Source of the DNA: Flavobacteriales bacterium
Lineage (GTDB): Bacteria > Bacteroidota > Bacteroidia > Flavobacteriales_D > Sanyastnellaceae
DNA length: 46,810 nucleotides
NCBI GenBank assembly: GCA_030729695.1
Contig: JANQWV010000041.1
Span: 21,643-68,452, forward strand
Direction of reading: 5' to 3'
The number at the start of each line of letters is the position of its first letter. The stretch's first letter is position 1. The notes below the pieces were generated by a model, which had not been told where the DNA came from, did not search any database, and saw only the letters and a list, made by a program, of their open reading frames with translations. Shown here piece by piece: positions 26,502 through 35,500 of this stretch. The translations under genes were made by a program, and so were the position numbers.

Positions 26502-27923
26502 TTAGAATTCAGCGTTCTTCGGAGTACGAGGGAAAGGTATAACGTCGCGAATGTTGGTCATACCCGTTACGTACATCACCAATCTTTCGAAGCCCAATCC
26601 GAATCCGGCGTGTTGACATGTTCCGAACTTGCGTGTTTCCAAATACCACCACATGCTTTCTTCCGGAATGTTGAACTGCTTACATTTTTCAAGGAGCACA
26701 TCGTAGCGTTCTTCACGCTGACTTCCACCAATAATTTCACCAATGCCAGGAACCAAAATATCCATAGCAGCTACGGTTTTTTGGTCTTCATTCAAACGCA
26801 TATAAAACGCCTTAATTGCAGCAGGGTAGTTGGTTAGCACAACAGGTTTTTGGAAATGCTTTTCAACCAAATATCTTTCGTGCTCACTCTGAAGATCAAT
26901 TCCCCATTCAATTGGGTATTTGAATTTTTTCTTTTTGTAGTGACTTGAATTCAAGAGAATGTCGATCGCTTCAGTGTATGTGATACGCTCGAAGGTGTTG
27001 TTCGCAACGAACTCGAGGCGTTCGATGAGTGGCGCGGTTTGACGCTCTTCTGTTGGTTTCTGTTTATCTTCTGTAGCTTCGCGCTCTTGAAGGAAAAGCA
27101 AGTCTTCTTTTCCGTTTTCCAAAACGTAGCGAATGCAATACTTCAAAAAGTCTTCTGCTAAATCTGCGTTGGCAGCAAGGTCGTTGAATGCCACTTCAGG
27201 TTCAATCATCCAGAACTCGGCAAGGTGTCTGCTCGTGTTGCTGTTTTCGGCACGGAACGTTGGTCCGAAAGTGTATACTTTTCCAAGTGCCAGCGCAGCC
27301 AATTCTGCTTCAAGCTGTCCGCTTACCGTAAGGTGCGTGTGCTTTCCGAAGAAGTCTTCGCCGAAATCGATTGTCCCGTCTTCCTTACGTGGTGGGTTTT
27401 CTAGGTCGAAGTTGGAAACCGTAAACATTTCTCCAGCACCTTCAGCATCGCTTCCGGTAATGATTGGAGCGTGAATGTTCACGAATCCGTTTTGATTGAA
27501 ATAATTGTGTATCGCGAAAGACAATTGATGACGAAGTCTGAATACCGCACTGAATGTTGATGTGCGGAAACGCAAGTGCGCTTTTTCACGAAGGAATTCC
27601 AATGAATGTTTTTTCATTTGAATAGGAAATTCCATCGGATTGCTTTCGCCCAAAACTTCAACTTTTGAAGCGGTAAGCTCTATCGCTTGGCCTTTTCCTA
27701 AGCTTTCAGTAAGTGTTCCATGAACGGAAATACAAGCACCTGTATGAATGCGCTTGCTGTCTTCTTCCGAAAGAGAATCTGCATTTACAACCACTTGCAA
27801 ATTCGAGATGCAAGACCCGTCGTTTAAAGCAATGAATTGCTCGTTGCGAAAAGTGCGCACCCAACCTTTGAGTTGAATGGTAGTTCCTATAGGAAGTGAC
27901 GAAATTATTTCTTTGATGTTCAT
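26502..27923 (-). CDS. asnS: Asparaginyl-tRNA synthetase
   Basis: 473 residues from ATG 27923; a longer reading from 28031 would overlap the ABC gene and contain the promoter. It has an OB-fold anticodon domain (LKGWVRTFRNEQFIALNDG) followed by a class II catalytic core: TFGPTFRAENS (motif 2 region), AEFWMIEPEVAF and GFGLGFERLVMYVTG (motif 3), ending RTPKNAEF. It charges tRNA-Asn with asparagine. It meets the Asp-box gene convergently, with a 9-base gap and no evident terminator. Confidence 0.97.
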   Translation of the reverse strand: MNIKEIISSLPIGTTIQLKGWVRTFRNEQFIALNDGSCISNLQVVVNADSLSEEDSKRIHTGACISVHGTLTESLGKGQAIELTASKVEVLGESNPMEFPIQMKKHSLEFLREKAHLRFRTSTFSAVFRLRHQLSFAIHNYFNQNGFVNIHAPIITGSDAEGAGEMFTVSNFDLENPPRKEDGTIDFGEDFFGKHTHLTVSGQLEAELAALALGKVYTFGPTFRAENSNTSRHLAEFWMIEPEVAFNDLAANADLAEDFLKYCIRYVLENGKEDLLFLQEREATEDKQKPTEERQTAPLIERLEFVANNTFERITYTEAIDILLNSSHYKKKKFKYPIEWGIDLQSEHERYLVEKHFQKPVVLTNYPAAIKAFYMRLNEDQKTVAAMDILVPGIGEIIGGSQREERYDVLLEKCKQFNIPEESMWWYLETRKFGTCQHAGFGLGFERLVMYVTGMTNIRDVIPFPRTPKNAEF

Positions 27924-27940
27924 GGTGAAAAAATGAGTGG

Positions 27941-27948
27941 CAAATATA
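27941..27948 (-). promoter_or_regulatory. Putative -7 element of asnS
   Basis: The complement reads TATATTTG, a full match, 17 bases before ATG 27923. No -33 TTG at the right distance was seen. It fixes the start downstream of the longer reading. Confidence 0.5.
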
Positions 27949-27960
27949 CGCCACGAGAGG

Positions 27961-28647
27961 TTATACTTGGGCCTGATCGCTTTCAACAATTCCGTCGCGC
28001 ATACGAACCACGCGTTTCGCGCGAAGGGCAATGTCTTCTTCGTGTGTTACAAGAACGATAGTGTTTCCGGCTTGATGAATAATGTCGAAGAGCTGCATGA
28101 TTTCTTCGCTGGTCTTGGTGTCGAGGTTCCCTGTGGGTTCATCGGCCAAGATAATGGAAGGGTGATTCACAAGTGCTCTTGCAACAGCAACGCGTTGGCG
28201 CTGTCCGCCCGAAAGCTCATTTGGCTTGTGCGTGATGCGATTCCCCAAACCCACTTGCTCTAAAACTTCTTTGGCTTTCTTTAATCGCTCGGCTTCAGGA
28301 ATACCTGCATAGACGAGCGGAAGAGCCACATTCTGAAGAGCAGTTAATCTTGGAAGTAGGTTGAATGTTTGAAAGACAAAACCAATTTCTTTGTTTCGAA
28401 TGGCTGCCAATTCAGAATCTGAAAGTTGGGCTACGTTCGGTCCGTTTAGAAAATATTCTCCAGATGTTGGTGTGTCTAAGCATCCTATGATATTCATGAG
28501 CGTAGATTTTCCGGATCCTGAAGGCCCCATTAACGCTACGTACTCATTTTTTTCAATGGTGAGATTAATTCCATTTAGCGCACGCACCGTCTCTTCACCA
28601 ATGGTGTAGAAGCGGGTTAGGTTTTCAATTCTAATGACTTCGTGCAT
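27961..28647 (-). CDS. LolD/MacB-type ABC transporter ATP-binding protein
   Basis: A 228-residue nucleotide-binding subunit with Walker A GPSGSGKS (41-48), signature LSGGQRQR, Walker [13 protein letters not shown] and the switch His in LVTHEED. It belongs to the LolD/MacB/FtsE group that works with FtsX-like permeases in lipoprotein release or drug export. No permease gene is adjacent. asnS follows after a 37-base gap holding the asnS -7 element. Confidence 0.9.
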   Translation of the reverse strand: MHEVIRIENLTRFYTIGEETVRALNGINLTIEKNEYVALMGPSGSGKSTLMNIIGCLDTPTSGEYFLNGPNVAQLSDSELAAIRNKEIGFVFQTFNLLPRLTALQNVALPLVYAGIPEAERLKKAKEVLEQVGLGNRITHKPNELSGGQRQRVAVARALVNHPSIILADEPTGNLDTKTSEEIMQLFDIIHQAGNTIVLVTHEEDIALRAKRVVRMRDGIVESDQAQV

Positions 28648-28651
28648 GGCG

Positions 28652-28659
28652 CAAAACTA
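28652..28659 (-). promoter_or_regulatory. Putative -7 element of the LolD-type gene
   Basis: The complement reads TAGTTTTG and ends exactly 4 bases before ATG 28647. Confidence 0.5.
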
Positions 28660-28671
28660 ACTCGGATTTGT

Positions 28672-28679
28672 TATATTTG
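28672..28679 (+). promoter_or_regulatory. Putative -7 element upstream of the choice-of-anchor-L gene
   Basis: TATATTTG, a full match, lies 12 bases from the oppositely oriented LolD -7 element, so two promoters share a 27-base space. It would give a leader of about 60 bases. Confidence 0.45.
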
Positions 28680-28745
28680 AAGAATAAACCTACCAAGGCA
28701 ACTTTAGGATTACAATTGTTGTCTTTTTGGAAGAAATCTTTTCGA

Positions 28746-30629
28746 ATGAAAAAAATATTATTCTTTTTTGCGCTTGTAGCTGCTCATTCTGTCAATGCGC
28801 AGATTGCCGTTACTTATGTTACCGCTGATCAAGCTGTTCAAGCGCTTTTGGGTCCTGGAGTAACCTACGCGAATCCTGTTTTTAATGGAATAGCACAACA
28901 GTTGGGTGAAATGACCGGTAATACAAATCCTAACTTTCAGATTACAGAAGGTATTGTAATTGGTTGTTCTGATGCGCAGGATGTTGTTCCTAATTTTTTC
29001 GGAACGGCTATTACTCCTAATATTTCTGGTGATCCAGATTTACTTTCGGTTGCGAACTCTGTTCCACCATTGATTGGTCAAGGATTTACGGTTGGTTCAG
29101 TTAACAACATCGCTTCACTTGAATTTGATTTCGTGGCCATTGGTGATAGTTTGAATTTCAACTACATCTTTGGTTCTGATGAATACTTGACTTGGGTGAA
29201 CAGTCAGTACAATGACGTATTCGCCTTCTTCTTAAGTGGCCCTGGCATTACAGGCCCTTATGCAAGTCCTGCCGCTTTTCCGGGTGGTTCAGTGAATATT
29301 GCAATTGTTCCACAGTCAACTCCACCACTTCCTATTACCATTAGTTCGGTGAACAATGTGTTGAATGCGCCTTATTACGTGGACAATGGTCCAGGGCTTA
29401 TTCCAATAAATTTAAATGGTTTTACCGTTAAGATTGCAGCGCAATATGACCTAGAGTGCGGAGAGACGTATCACATTCGTTTGGCCATTGCAAATGGATC
29501 GGACCAAGCGTTGAAGTCAGATGTAATTATTGAAGCAGGTTCATTTACCACGGGAACGGACAATGCAGGAATTTCTTCGAGCGTTGTAAATCCGGCTCCT
29601 AATATTCCACCAAACTCAGTTTTGGAAGGATGTGTAAACGGACAAGTAACTTTCAACTTCCCGGATTGTTTGGCTGAGGGAGATACAGTGAATCTTATTT
29701 TTGGAGGAACAGCAACTTATTTGGAAGATTACCACACGAATGGAGTGACTCAATTTGTGGTAGCAGATACCGCTTTCGTCATTGACATTATTCCAATTTT
29801 GGACAACATTACAGAGGGAACGGAAACAATCATCATTAGCTGCAGCTATTTGTGCGAAGGGGCTTGTGATTCGGTTTCTATCAGTGCTACTTTGGATTTG
29901 TTGGATTATGTAGGATTTGGTGTTGCACCAACTGATGATTTCTTGATTTGTCCGGGAACCTCTCAGACGGTTAATCCAGGCGCTTCAGGTGGATGGCCTC
30001 CGTATATTTACTCTTGGTCGAATGGACAAACCAATGCGACACAGACTTTTGCTCAAGGATCAGCAGGACCATATTCGTATACCTTCACCGATTATTGCGG
30101 TGCTACTTTCACAGATGATTTTGTTATTACTGAGCCACCGGTGTTCGGTTACACTACTGCACAAGATTTGTGTGCGGGAATTGAATCTGAAATCTTGGTT
30201 TATGGAGGTCTAGAGCCCTATGTTTATCAATACGACGCATTGTCGATGTTGTTAAATCCGGTGACCAACACGATTGTTGGAATAGCTGACAATGCTTCTG
30301 ATGTGATTATCACAGATGCTTGTAATCAGCAAGCGGTCATTCCATTCATTATTACTGTTTGTGATACGCATGAGCCAAATCTCTTGTTGATTAATGCAGA
30401 TGATTATGACAACGAGCATTTCAAGATACAAGGACTAGAGAGTTTCCCAAACAGTCAAGTGCGTATTTATAATCGTTGGGGCACCATGATTTACGAGTCG
30501 TTGAATTACAGCAACCTTAACGCTTGGGATGCAACAGATGCTCAAGACGGGGTGTACTTTTGGGTATTCAATCGTTCAGATGGAATTAACCGCGAAGGGT
30601 ATGTTCACGTCATGCACAAGAAGCCTTAA
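28746..30629 (+). CDS. Choice-of-anchor L protein with type B T9SS C-terminal domain
   Basis: About 627 residues from ATG 28746, chosen because it opens a signal peptide (MKKILFFFALVAAHSVNA); a reading from 28668 adds 26 residues without one. Residues about 20-290 are a choice-of-anchor L domain (GIVIGCSDAQDVV, FNYIFGSDEYLTWV, NDVFAFFLSGPG). A Calx-beta-like section, then an SprB/PKD-like section (YIYSWSNGQTNATQT), precede a C-terminal gliding-associated type B sorting domain (VRIYNRWGTMIYES, DGVYFWVF). It should be exported by the T9SS to the cell surface. A terminator hairpin follows within the convergent gpmI. Confidence 0.88.
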   Translation: MKKILFFFALVAAHSVNAQIAVTYVTADQAVQALLGPGVTYANPVFNGIAQQLGEMTGNTNPNFQITEGIVIGCSDAQDVVPNFFGTAITPNISGDPDLLSVANSVPPLIGQGFTVGSVNNIASLEFDFVAIGDSLNFNYIFGSDEYLTWVNSQYNDVFAFFLSGPGITGPYASPAAFPGGSVNIAIVPQSTPPLPITISSVNNVLNAPYYVDNGPGLIPINLNGFTVKIAAQYDLECGETYHIRLAIANGSDQALKSDVIIEAGSFTTGTDNAGISSSVVNPAPNIPPNSVLEGCVNGQVTFNFPDCLAEGDTVNLIFGGTATYLEDYHTNGVTQFVVADTAFVIDIIPILDNITEGTETIIISCSYLCEGACDSVSISATLDLLDYVGFGVAPTDDFLICPGTSQTVNPGASGGWPPYIYSWSNGQTNATQTFAQGSAGPYSYTFTDYCGATFTDDFVITEPPVFGYTTAQDLCAGIESEILVYGGLEPYVYQYDALSMLLNPVTNTIVGIADNASDVIITDACNQQAVIPFIITVCDTHEPNLLLINADDYDNEHFKIQGLESFPNSQVRIYNRWGTMIYESLNYSNLNAWDATDAQDGVYFWVFNRSDGINREGYVHVMHKKP

Positions 30630-30639
30630 TTTTCAAAAA

Positions 30640-32145
30640 TCAGATAAGTGAAACCCCAGACATTGTTTGGGGTTTTTCTATTCCCAAAAGTGAGAGGACA
30701 GTTGGTGCCACATCGGCTAGTTTTCCGTCGTTCACTTTTGTGATTTCTTTGTCTACAATCCACACGGGAACGGGGTTGGTGGTGTGTGCTGTATTTGGAG
30801 AGCCGTCTTCGTTTACGGCGCAGTCTGCGTTGCCGTGATCGGCAATAACAATTAAGGAATATCCCAATTCAATAGCCGTCTCTGCAACTTCCTTCAAGCA
30901 GGCGTCTGTTGTTTCAATGGCTTTTACGATGGCTTCGTAAACGCCGGTGTGTCCGACCATATCTGGATTAGCGAAATTCAAACAGAAAAAATCAGGTGTT
31001 TTTTCATGAAGGAATTGAATGCAAGATGAAGCAATTTCATTCGCGCTCATTTCGGGTTGAAGATCGTATGTTGCAACCTTTGGTGAAGGAACCATAAGTC
31101 GACTTTCTCCGTCGAATGGCTCTTCTCTACCTCCGTTGAAGAAGAAGGTAACATGCGGATATTTTTCGGTTTCGGCGATGCGCAATTGCGTTTTGTTCGC
31201 ACCTGCTAAAGTCTCGCCAAGGGTGTGATGAAGATTGTCTTTTTCGAATAAGATGTGTACATTTTTAAACGAATCGTCATAGCGCGTCATGGTCACATAA
31301 TGCAGCGGGATTTTTTTCATTTCGAAATCTGGAAAATCTTGTTGATGCAGGGCCATGGTTATTTCACGACAACGATCGGTTCTGAAGTTGAAGCAAATAA
31401 CAACATCGCCTTCTTCTATCCCTTGATAATTTCCTTCGATTTGAATGGGTTCAATAAACTCGTCGGTTATTCCATTCACATAGGATTGTACTACTGCCAA
31501 ATGCGCCGAAGGGCTTTTGCTTTCCGATCCGGTTACGAATAAGTCGTAGGCTTTCTTTACGCGTTCCCATCGCTTGTCGCGGTCCATTGCGAAATATCTT
31601 CCAACAACACTTGCAATTTTTGCTTGTTTTCCTTCGAGATGATTTTCCAAGTCAAGTATAAATCCTTCACCACTTTTCGGATCGCAATCTCTTCCATCTG
31701 TAATGGCATGAATGAAGACTTTCGAAAGTTCGTGCTCCTCGCAAATGTCAACGAGCGCTTTCAAATGATTAATGTGTGAATGCACACCACCATCAGAAAC
31801 GAGTCCAATGAAATGAACATTCTTGTTTTCTTTTTTTGCATGTTGAAGCGCTGCAAGAAGCACCGCATTTTTGTGCAATTCGTTGTTACGAATGCTCAAG
31901 TGAATTTTCACCAAGTCTTGATAAACCACACGCCCAGCACCAATATTCATGTGTCCAACTTCACTATTCCCCATTTGTCCTTCTGGCAGACCAACGAACT
32001 CGCCGTCTGTGCGAAGTGTTGCATGCGCTGCAGTATTGTTCAGATGATGCGTAAACGGAGTTTGCGCGCTAAGAATAGCGTTCGAGTGATCGTTCTTACC
32101 AATTCCCCATCCGTCTAAAATAATAAGTCCTACTTTTTTTGTCAT
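30640..32145 (-). CDS. gpmI: 2,3-bisphosphoglycerate-independent phosphoglycerate mutase
   Basis: A 501-residue glycolytic enzyme that interconverts 3- and 2-phosphoglycerate. Two-metal alkaline-phosphatase fold residues are visible: Asp11 in LIILDGWG, the phosphorylated Ser61 in GNSEVGH, HAITDGRDCDP, FNFRTDRCRE and IADHGNAD, ending SGVSLI. It starts by ATGA overlap with the histidine kinase gene, so it is translationally coupled to it, an unusual pairing. Confidence 0.97.
   Translation of the reverse strand: MTKKVGLIILDGWGIGKNDHSNAILSAQTPFTHHLNNTAAHATLRTDGEFVGLPEGQMGNSEVGHMNIGAGRVVYQDLVKIHLSIRNNELHKNAVLLAALQHAKKENKNVHFIGLVSDGGVHSHINHLKALVDICEEHELSKVFIHAITDGRDCDPKSGEGFILDLENHLEGKQAKIASVVGRYFAMDRDKRWERVKKAYDLFVTGSESKSPSAHLAVVQSYVNGITDEFIEPIQIEGNYQGIEEGDVVICFNFRTDRCREITMALHQQDFPDFEMKKIPLHYVTMTRYDDSFKNVHILFEKDNLHHTLGETLAGANKTQLRIAETEKYPHVTFFFNGGREEPFDGESRLMVPSPKVATYDLQPEMSANEIASSCIQFLHEKTPDFFCLNFANPDMVGHTGVYEAIVKAIETTDACLKEVAETAIELGYSLIVIADHGNADCAVNEDGSPNTAHTTNPVPVWIVDKEITKVNDGKLADVAPTVLSLLGIEKPQTMSGVSLI
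30651..30677 (+). terminator. Intrinsic terminator inside the gpmI coding end
   Basis: AAACCCCA at 30651-30658 pairs with TGGGGTTT at 30668-30675, with TTTTTC following on the plus strand. It would end the choice-of-anchor-L transcript though its bases also encode the gpmI C-terminus. Confidence 0.75.
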
Positions 32146-33080
32146 TTTGAAAAAGTTATTTGGAAGCGACTTCCCTTTGGTGTGTTGTCGCTAATGTTAA
32201 TCTCTGCACGATGTGCTTTGCATATTTCTTTGACGATGTATAGCCCAAGACCGGTACCCTTTTGGGTGCGGGTTTGTTCATTTCCAACACGATGAAATTT
32301 CTCGAAAACAGATTTACGTTCTTCGATAGGAATACCCACACCAAGGTCAGAAATTTCAAGAAAAACCAAATGCTCACTTCCTTTTAAGGAGACTGAAATC
32401 GCCTCTGAAACCGGTGAATATTTGTTTGCGTTTTCTAACAAGTTGAATAGCAAACTAACAATCATTGTTTCTTCCGTTTCCAACTGAATGTTGGATTGAA
32501 TGTTTGAATTCACAATACGTTCAGGGAAGAGTTGTTGAAAACGTCTGATTTGACCTTCAATAAGTAAAGACAAATCAGTTGTTTGCCAATTGCCCAATGA
32601 AGTGTTTTGCTCGAATTGGGTTGCAAGCAAAATGTTGTTCACGAGTGTTTCAAGTCGATTCGATTCGGTGATAATATCTGCACACAAATCTTGCGATTGT
32701 TCTTCTGTGAGTTTGCGGTTTTTTAATGTTTGCGAATTCAAACGAATTGCCGCAATGGGCGTTTTCAGTTCGTGCGTTACCGCAAGTAAAAAGTTCTTTT
32801 CTTTCTGTGCACGCTTCAAATCTTGCCAAACATTTTTCTTGATCCACCAAATACCTATAAATAAGAGAATCAAGAAAACGCCACCTTCACCAATGATCAT
32901 GAATATTTTATTTCGAAGTGCGTTTTCTGGTAGTGTGTTCCCTTCGGATTGAAGATGTTGCAAATATGCGCGTTGCAATCTGTACAACTGCCAGCCCCAC
33001 CAGACCAATTGAAAGACGAGATAGACTGCTAAAAGGTATAGCACGCCTAGTAATCTGCGCTTATTTCGAATGGATTTCAT
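32142..33080 (-). CDS. Sensor histidine kinase
   Basis: A 312-residue membrane kinase. Two membrane helices (about 11-30 and 61-81) flank a very short periplasmic part of about 30 residues. The phosphoacceptor is His103 in AVTHELKTP, followed by N-box LLENANKYSP, G1 DLGVGIP, F-box FEKFHRV and G2 GTGLGLYI. No HAMP domain is evident, and no response regulator is adjacent. It is probably co-transcribed with gpmI. The signal it senses is unknown. Confidence 0.92.
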   Translation of the reverse strand: MKSIRNKRRLLGVLYLLAVYLVFQLVWWGWQLYRLQRAYLQHLQSEGNTLPENALRNKIFMIIGEGGVFLILLFIGIWWIKKNVWQDLKRAQKEKNFLLAVTHELKTPIAAIRLNSQTLKNRKLTEEQSQDLCADIITESNRLETLVNNILLATQFEQNTSLGNWQTTDLSLLIEGQIRRFQQLFPERIVNSNIQSNIQLETEETMIVSLLFNLLENANKYSPVSEAISVSLKGSEHLVFLEISDLGVGIPIEERKSVFEKFHRVGNEQTRTQKGTGLGLYIVKEICKAHRAEINISDNTPKGSRFQITFSK

Positions 33081-33084
33081 ATTG

Positions 33085-33112
33085 CAAAAGTAAGGCGCTA
33101 TTGTGAAATCAA
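33085..33112 (-). promoter_or_regulatory. Promoter of the histidine kinase-gpmI operon
   Basis: On the minus strand TTG (complement of 33110-33112) is 17 bases upstream of TACTTTTG (complement of 33085-33092). The -7 element ends exactly 4 bases before ATG 33080. Confidence 0.75.
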
Positions 33113-33152
33113 TTGATAAACAAATGATGTTTGAAATTTAAACTTTAAATGG

Positions 33153-33182
33153 TTGTTCATTGAAGAACAAAGTGCAATTTTG
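33153..33182 (+). promoter_or_regulatory. Promoter of the patatin gene
   Basis: TTG at 33153-33155 is 19 bases upstream of CAATTTTG at 33175-33182 (one mismatch to TAnnTTTG). The -7 element ends exactly 4 bases before ATG 33187. Confidence 0.65.
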
Positions 33183-33186
33183 CATT

Positions 33187-35460
33187 ATGAAGTTTCTACG
33201 GCTCGCCTTGGTCTTTTTGGTTGTTTTTATGCAGATGCGAAAGGCAAGTGCCCAGCGCGTAGGAGTGGTGTTGAGTGGAGGTGGAGCAACTGCGATGGCA
33301 CACATCGGATTTTTAAAAGCCTTGGAAGAAAACAATGTGCCTATTGATTACATCTGTGGAACGAGCATGGGGGCAGTGATTGCATCTTTTTATGCCGCAG
33401 GATATTCGACTCGTCAAATGGATTCTTTGTGTCGAACACCAGAATTCACGATGCTTTCCGAAGGAGCGGAGCTGCCAATTGATTTGCAGTTTTATTATTT
33501 GAAGTCGGAGCCCACAGCTTCTATGGTTAGTTTGAAGTATTCTGGAGGTGATAACATTTCAAATACACTTCCAACCAATTTGATTAATCCGGCTTTAATG
33601 GATTGGGTGCACATGAAACTGTTGAGTGCGGCCAGTGAGGCAGCACGTCAGAATTTCGATAGTTTGTTTGTTCCTTTCCGATGCGTGGCCGCAGATGTTA
33701 AAGACAAACGCGAAGTGATTTTTAAGTCAGGTTCTTTGAATGAAGCCATTCGTGCTTCATGCACTTATCCGTTTTACATTCCACCGAGAAGAGTAGACGG
33801 CAAGCTTTTATATGATGGAGGTATTTATAACAATTTCCCCATTGATGTTATGTACCGTGATTTCCATCCGGATGTAATCCTTGGCTGCAATGTTTCGGGC
33901 ATACCCGCTGATCCGAAGGAGAATAATCTCATGTCGCAATTAGAGGCGATGATTGTTTCTCAGAAAGAAGTTTTTATTCCATGTGAAGAGGTGTTTATTG
34001 TGCAGCCAAACAGTAACAATACAGCAACTTTTGAATTTGCGAATTCGATGGCTGCAATAGATTCTGGCTATGTCTCAACGCTGCGTTCACTTCCGGAAAT
34101 AAAAAAAATTATTGAACGTGAAATTTCAGCGCAGGAATTAAGGAGTAGGAGAGTTCAGTTTCGTTCGAAGTGTGCTCCTATTGTTGTGGATGAGGTTCGC
34201 ATTGAAGGATTGCCAAAAGGCCAAACACAATACGTTCGCGAATTGTTGGGAAGAAAGGAAAATGCGCTTCCATTGAATGAATTGCAACGGACGTATTTCA
34301 GGGTTTTAGCAGATGGAAGTATAAAATCGATATATCCAAAAATGTATTACAAGCCATCGGAAGGCAAATATGTTTTGGATTTGCAAGTTCAGCGGGAGAA
34401 AGATTTGATTGTTTCGTTTGGAGGTAACTTCAGTTCGCGATCTATTAATACGGGTTACGTTGGTCTTCGATACAATCTCTTCGGACGTGTGAACACGGTT
34501 CTTGAGGCCAACAGTTACTTTGGACGCTATTACGGTTCGGTTCAGGCGAAGGCTCGATCGAAAATAATGTTGTTCAATCTTCCTGTTGCATTTGAAGTGT
34601 CCTTCACCCAGAACAGATGGGATTATTATAAAAGTTTGACGACTTTTTTCGAGGATGTGAAGCCCTCGTATGTCTTGTTGAATGAGCGGTTCGGAGAGGC
34701 TTCATGGATTCTTCCGGCAGGACGAAAAGCGAAGTTTAAGATAGATGCAATCTACACGCACCAATACGATAACTATTATCAGACGAAGAATTTTTTGAGT
34801 ATCGACACAGCCGATTTAACAGAGTTTAATGCGAAGATGGTTCGTTTCAATTATGTCCGAAGTACGTTGAATCGTATTCAGTACGCTACATCTGGTTCGC
34901 AAATAAAGGTGGTGGGAAAAGGTGTTGCCGGGACTGAGTATACGATCCCTGGTAGTACGAGTATCAACAGAGATACGCTCTCCAACAGTCATTCTTGGTT
35001 GCAGATGCGAGTGTACTACGAGAACTATATTATTAGTCAGCCTCGCTTTTCTTTCGGTATTAAGGCTGAGGTTTTGTGGTCTGGACAAAAAGATTTTCAG
35101 AATGCCACGGCGACTTCAATCATGAGTCCAACGCCAAGTTTCTTTCCTGAATTCAGGACATTTTATTTGCCAGTGTATCGAGGCACGTCATTCTTCACCG
35201 TTGGAATTTCGCCAGTACTTCATCTGACTAAGAATATCGATTTAAGGGCTGATGTATACGGATATCAGCCGTTTCAAGCAACTGCGGTGCCGTCTTCAGA
35301 TATCTATCGAACCTACACTCTGGGTAGCGGAACCTTGGTTTATCACTCGCCAATTGGTCCTGTGAGTTTATCGGCCAATTATTACGAGCAAAAGGAGAAT
35401 CCTTGGAGCATACTTTTCAACTTAGGATTTATCATATCGAACCCTTCACCAAGGGATTAA
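33187..35460 (+). CDS. Patatin-like phospholipase with POTRA and outer-membrane barrel (type Vd-like)
   Basis: 757 residues from ATG 33187; it opens a signal peptide (MKFLRLALVFLVVFMQMRKA), unlike the reading from 33160. The patatin domain has oxyanion loop VVLSGGGATAMAHIG, nucleophile Ser60 in CGTSMG and catalytic Asp210 in YDGGIYNNFP. A POTRA-like linker follows (VDEVRIEGLPKGQTQ), then about 400 residues of beta-strands ending in a barrel, as in BamA/FplA or PlpD proteins. The passenger phospholipase A would be delivered to the surface by its own barrel, a type Vd-like design. Substrate is unknown. Confidence 0.88.
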   Translation: MKFLRLALVFLVVFMQMRKASAQRVGVVLSGGGATAMAHIGFLKALEENNVPIDYICGTSMGAVIASFYAAGYSTRQMDSLCRTPEFTMLSEGAELPIDLQFYYLKSEPTASMVSLKYSGGDNISNTLPTNLINPALMDWVHMKLLSAASEAARQNFDSLFVPFRCVAADVKDKREVIFKSGSLNEAIRASCTYPFYIPPRRVDGKLLYDGGIYNNFPIDVMYRDFHPDVILGCNVSGIPADPKENNLMSQLEAMIVSQKEVFIPCEEVFIVQPNSNNTATFEFANSMAAIDSGYVSTLRSLPEIKKIIEREISAQELRSRRVQFRSKCAPIVVDEVRIEGLPKGQTQYVRELLGRKENALPLNELQRTYFRVLADGSIKSIYPKMYYKPSEGKYVLDLQVQREKDLIVSFGGNFSSRSINTGYVGLRYNLFGRVNTVLEANSYFGRYYGSVQAKARSKIMLFNLPVAFEVSFTQNRWDYYKSLTTFFEDVKPSYVLLNERFGEASWILPAGRKAKFKIDAIYTHQYDNYYQTKNFLSIDTADLTEFNAKMVRFNYVRSTLNRIQYATSGSQIKVVGKGVAGTEYTIPGSTSINRDTLSNSHSWLQMRVYYENYIISQPRFSFGIKAEVLWSGQKDFQNATATSIMSPTPSFFPEFRTFYLPVYRGTSFFTVGISPVLHLTKNIDLRADVYGYQPFQATAVPSSDIYRTYTLGSGTLVYHSPIGPVSLSANYYEQKENPWSILFNLGFIISNPSPRD

Positions 35461-35476
35461 TTTCATTGGTTCTCCG

Positions 35477-35484
35477 TACTTTTG
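35477..35484 (+). promoter_or_regulatory. Putative -7 element of the surface-glycan cassette
   Basis: TACTTTTG matches the -7 consensus and ends 16 bases before the ATG at 35501. No -33 TTG at normal distance was found. Confidence 0.5.
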
Positions 35485-35500
35485 CATCTGATAAAGCTTT

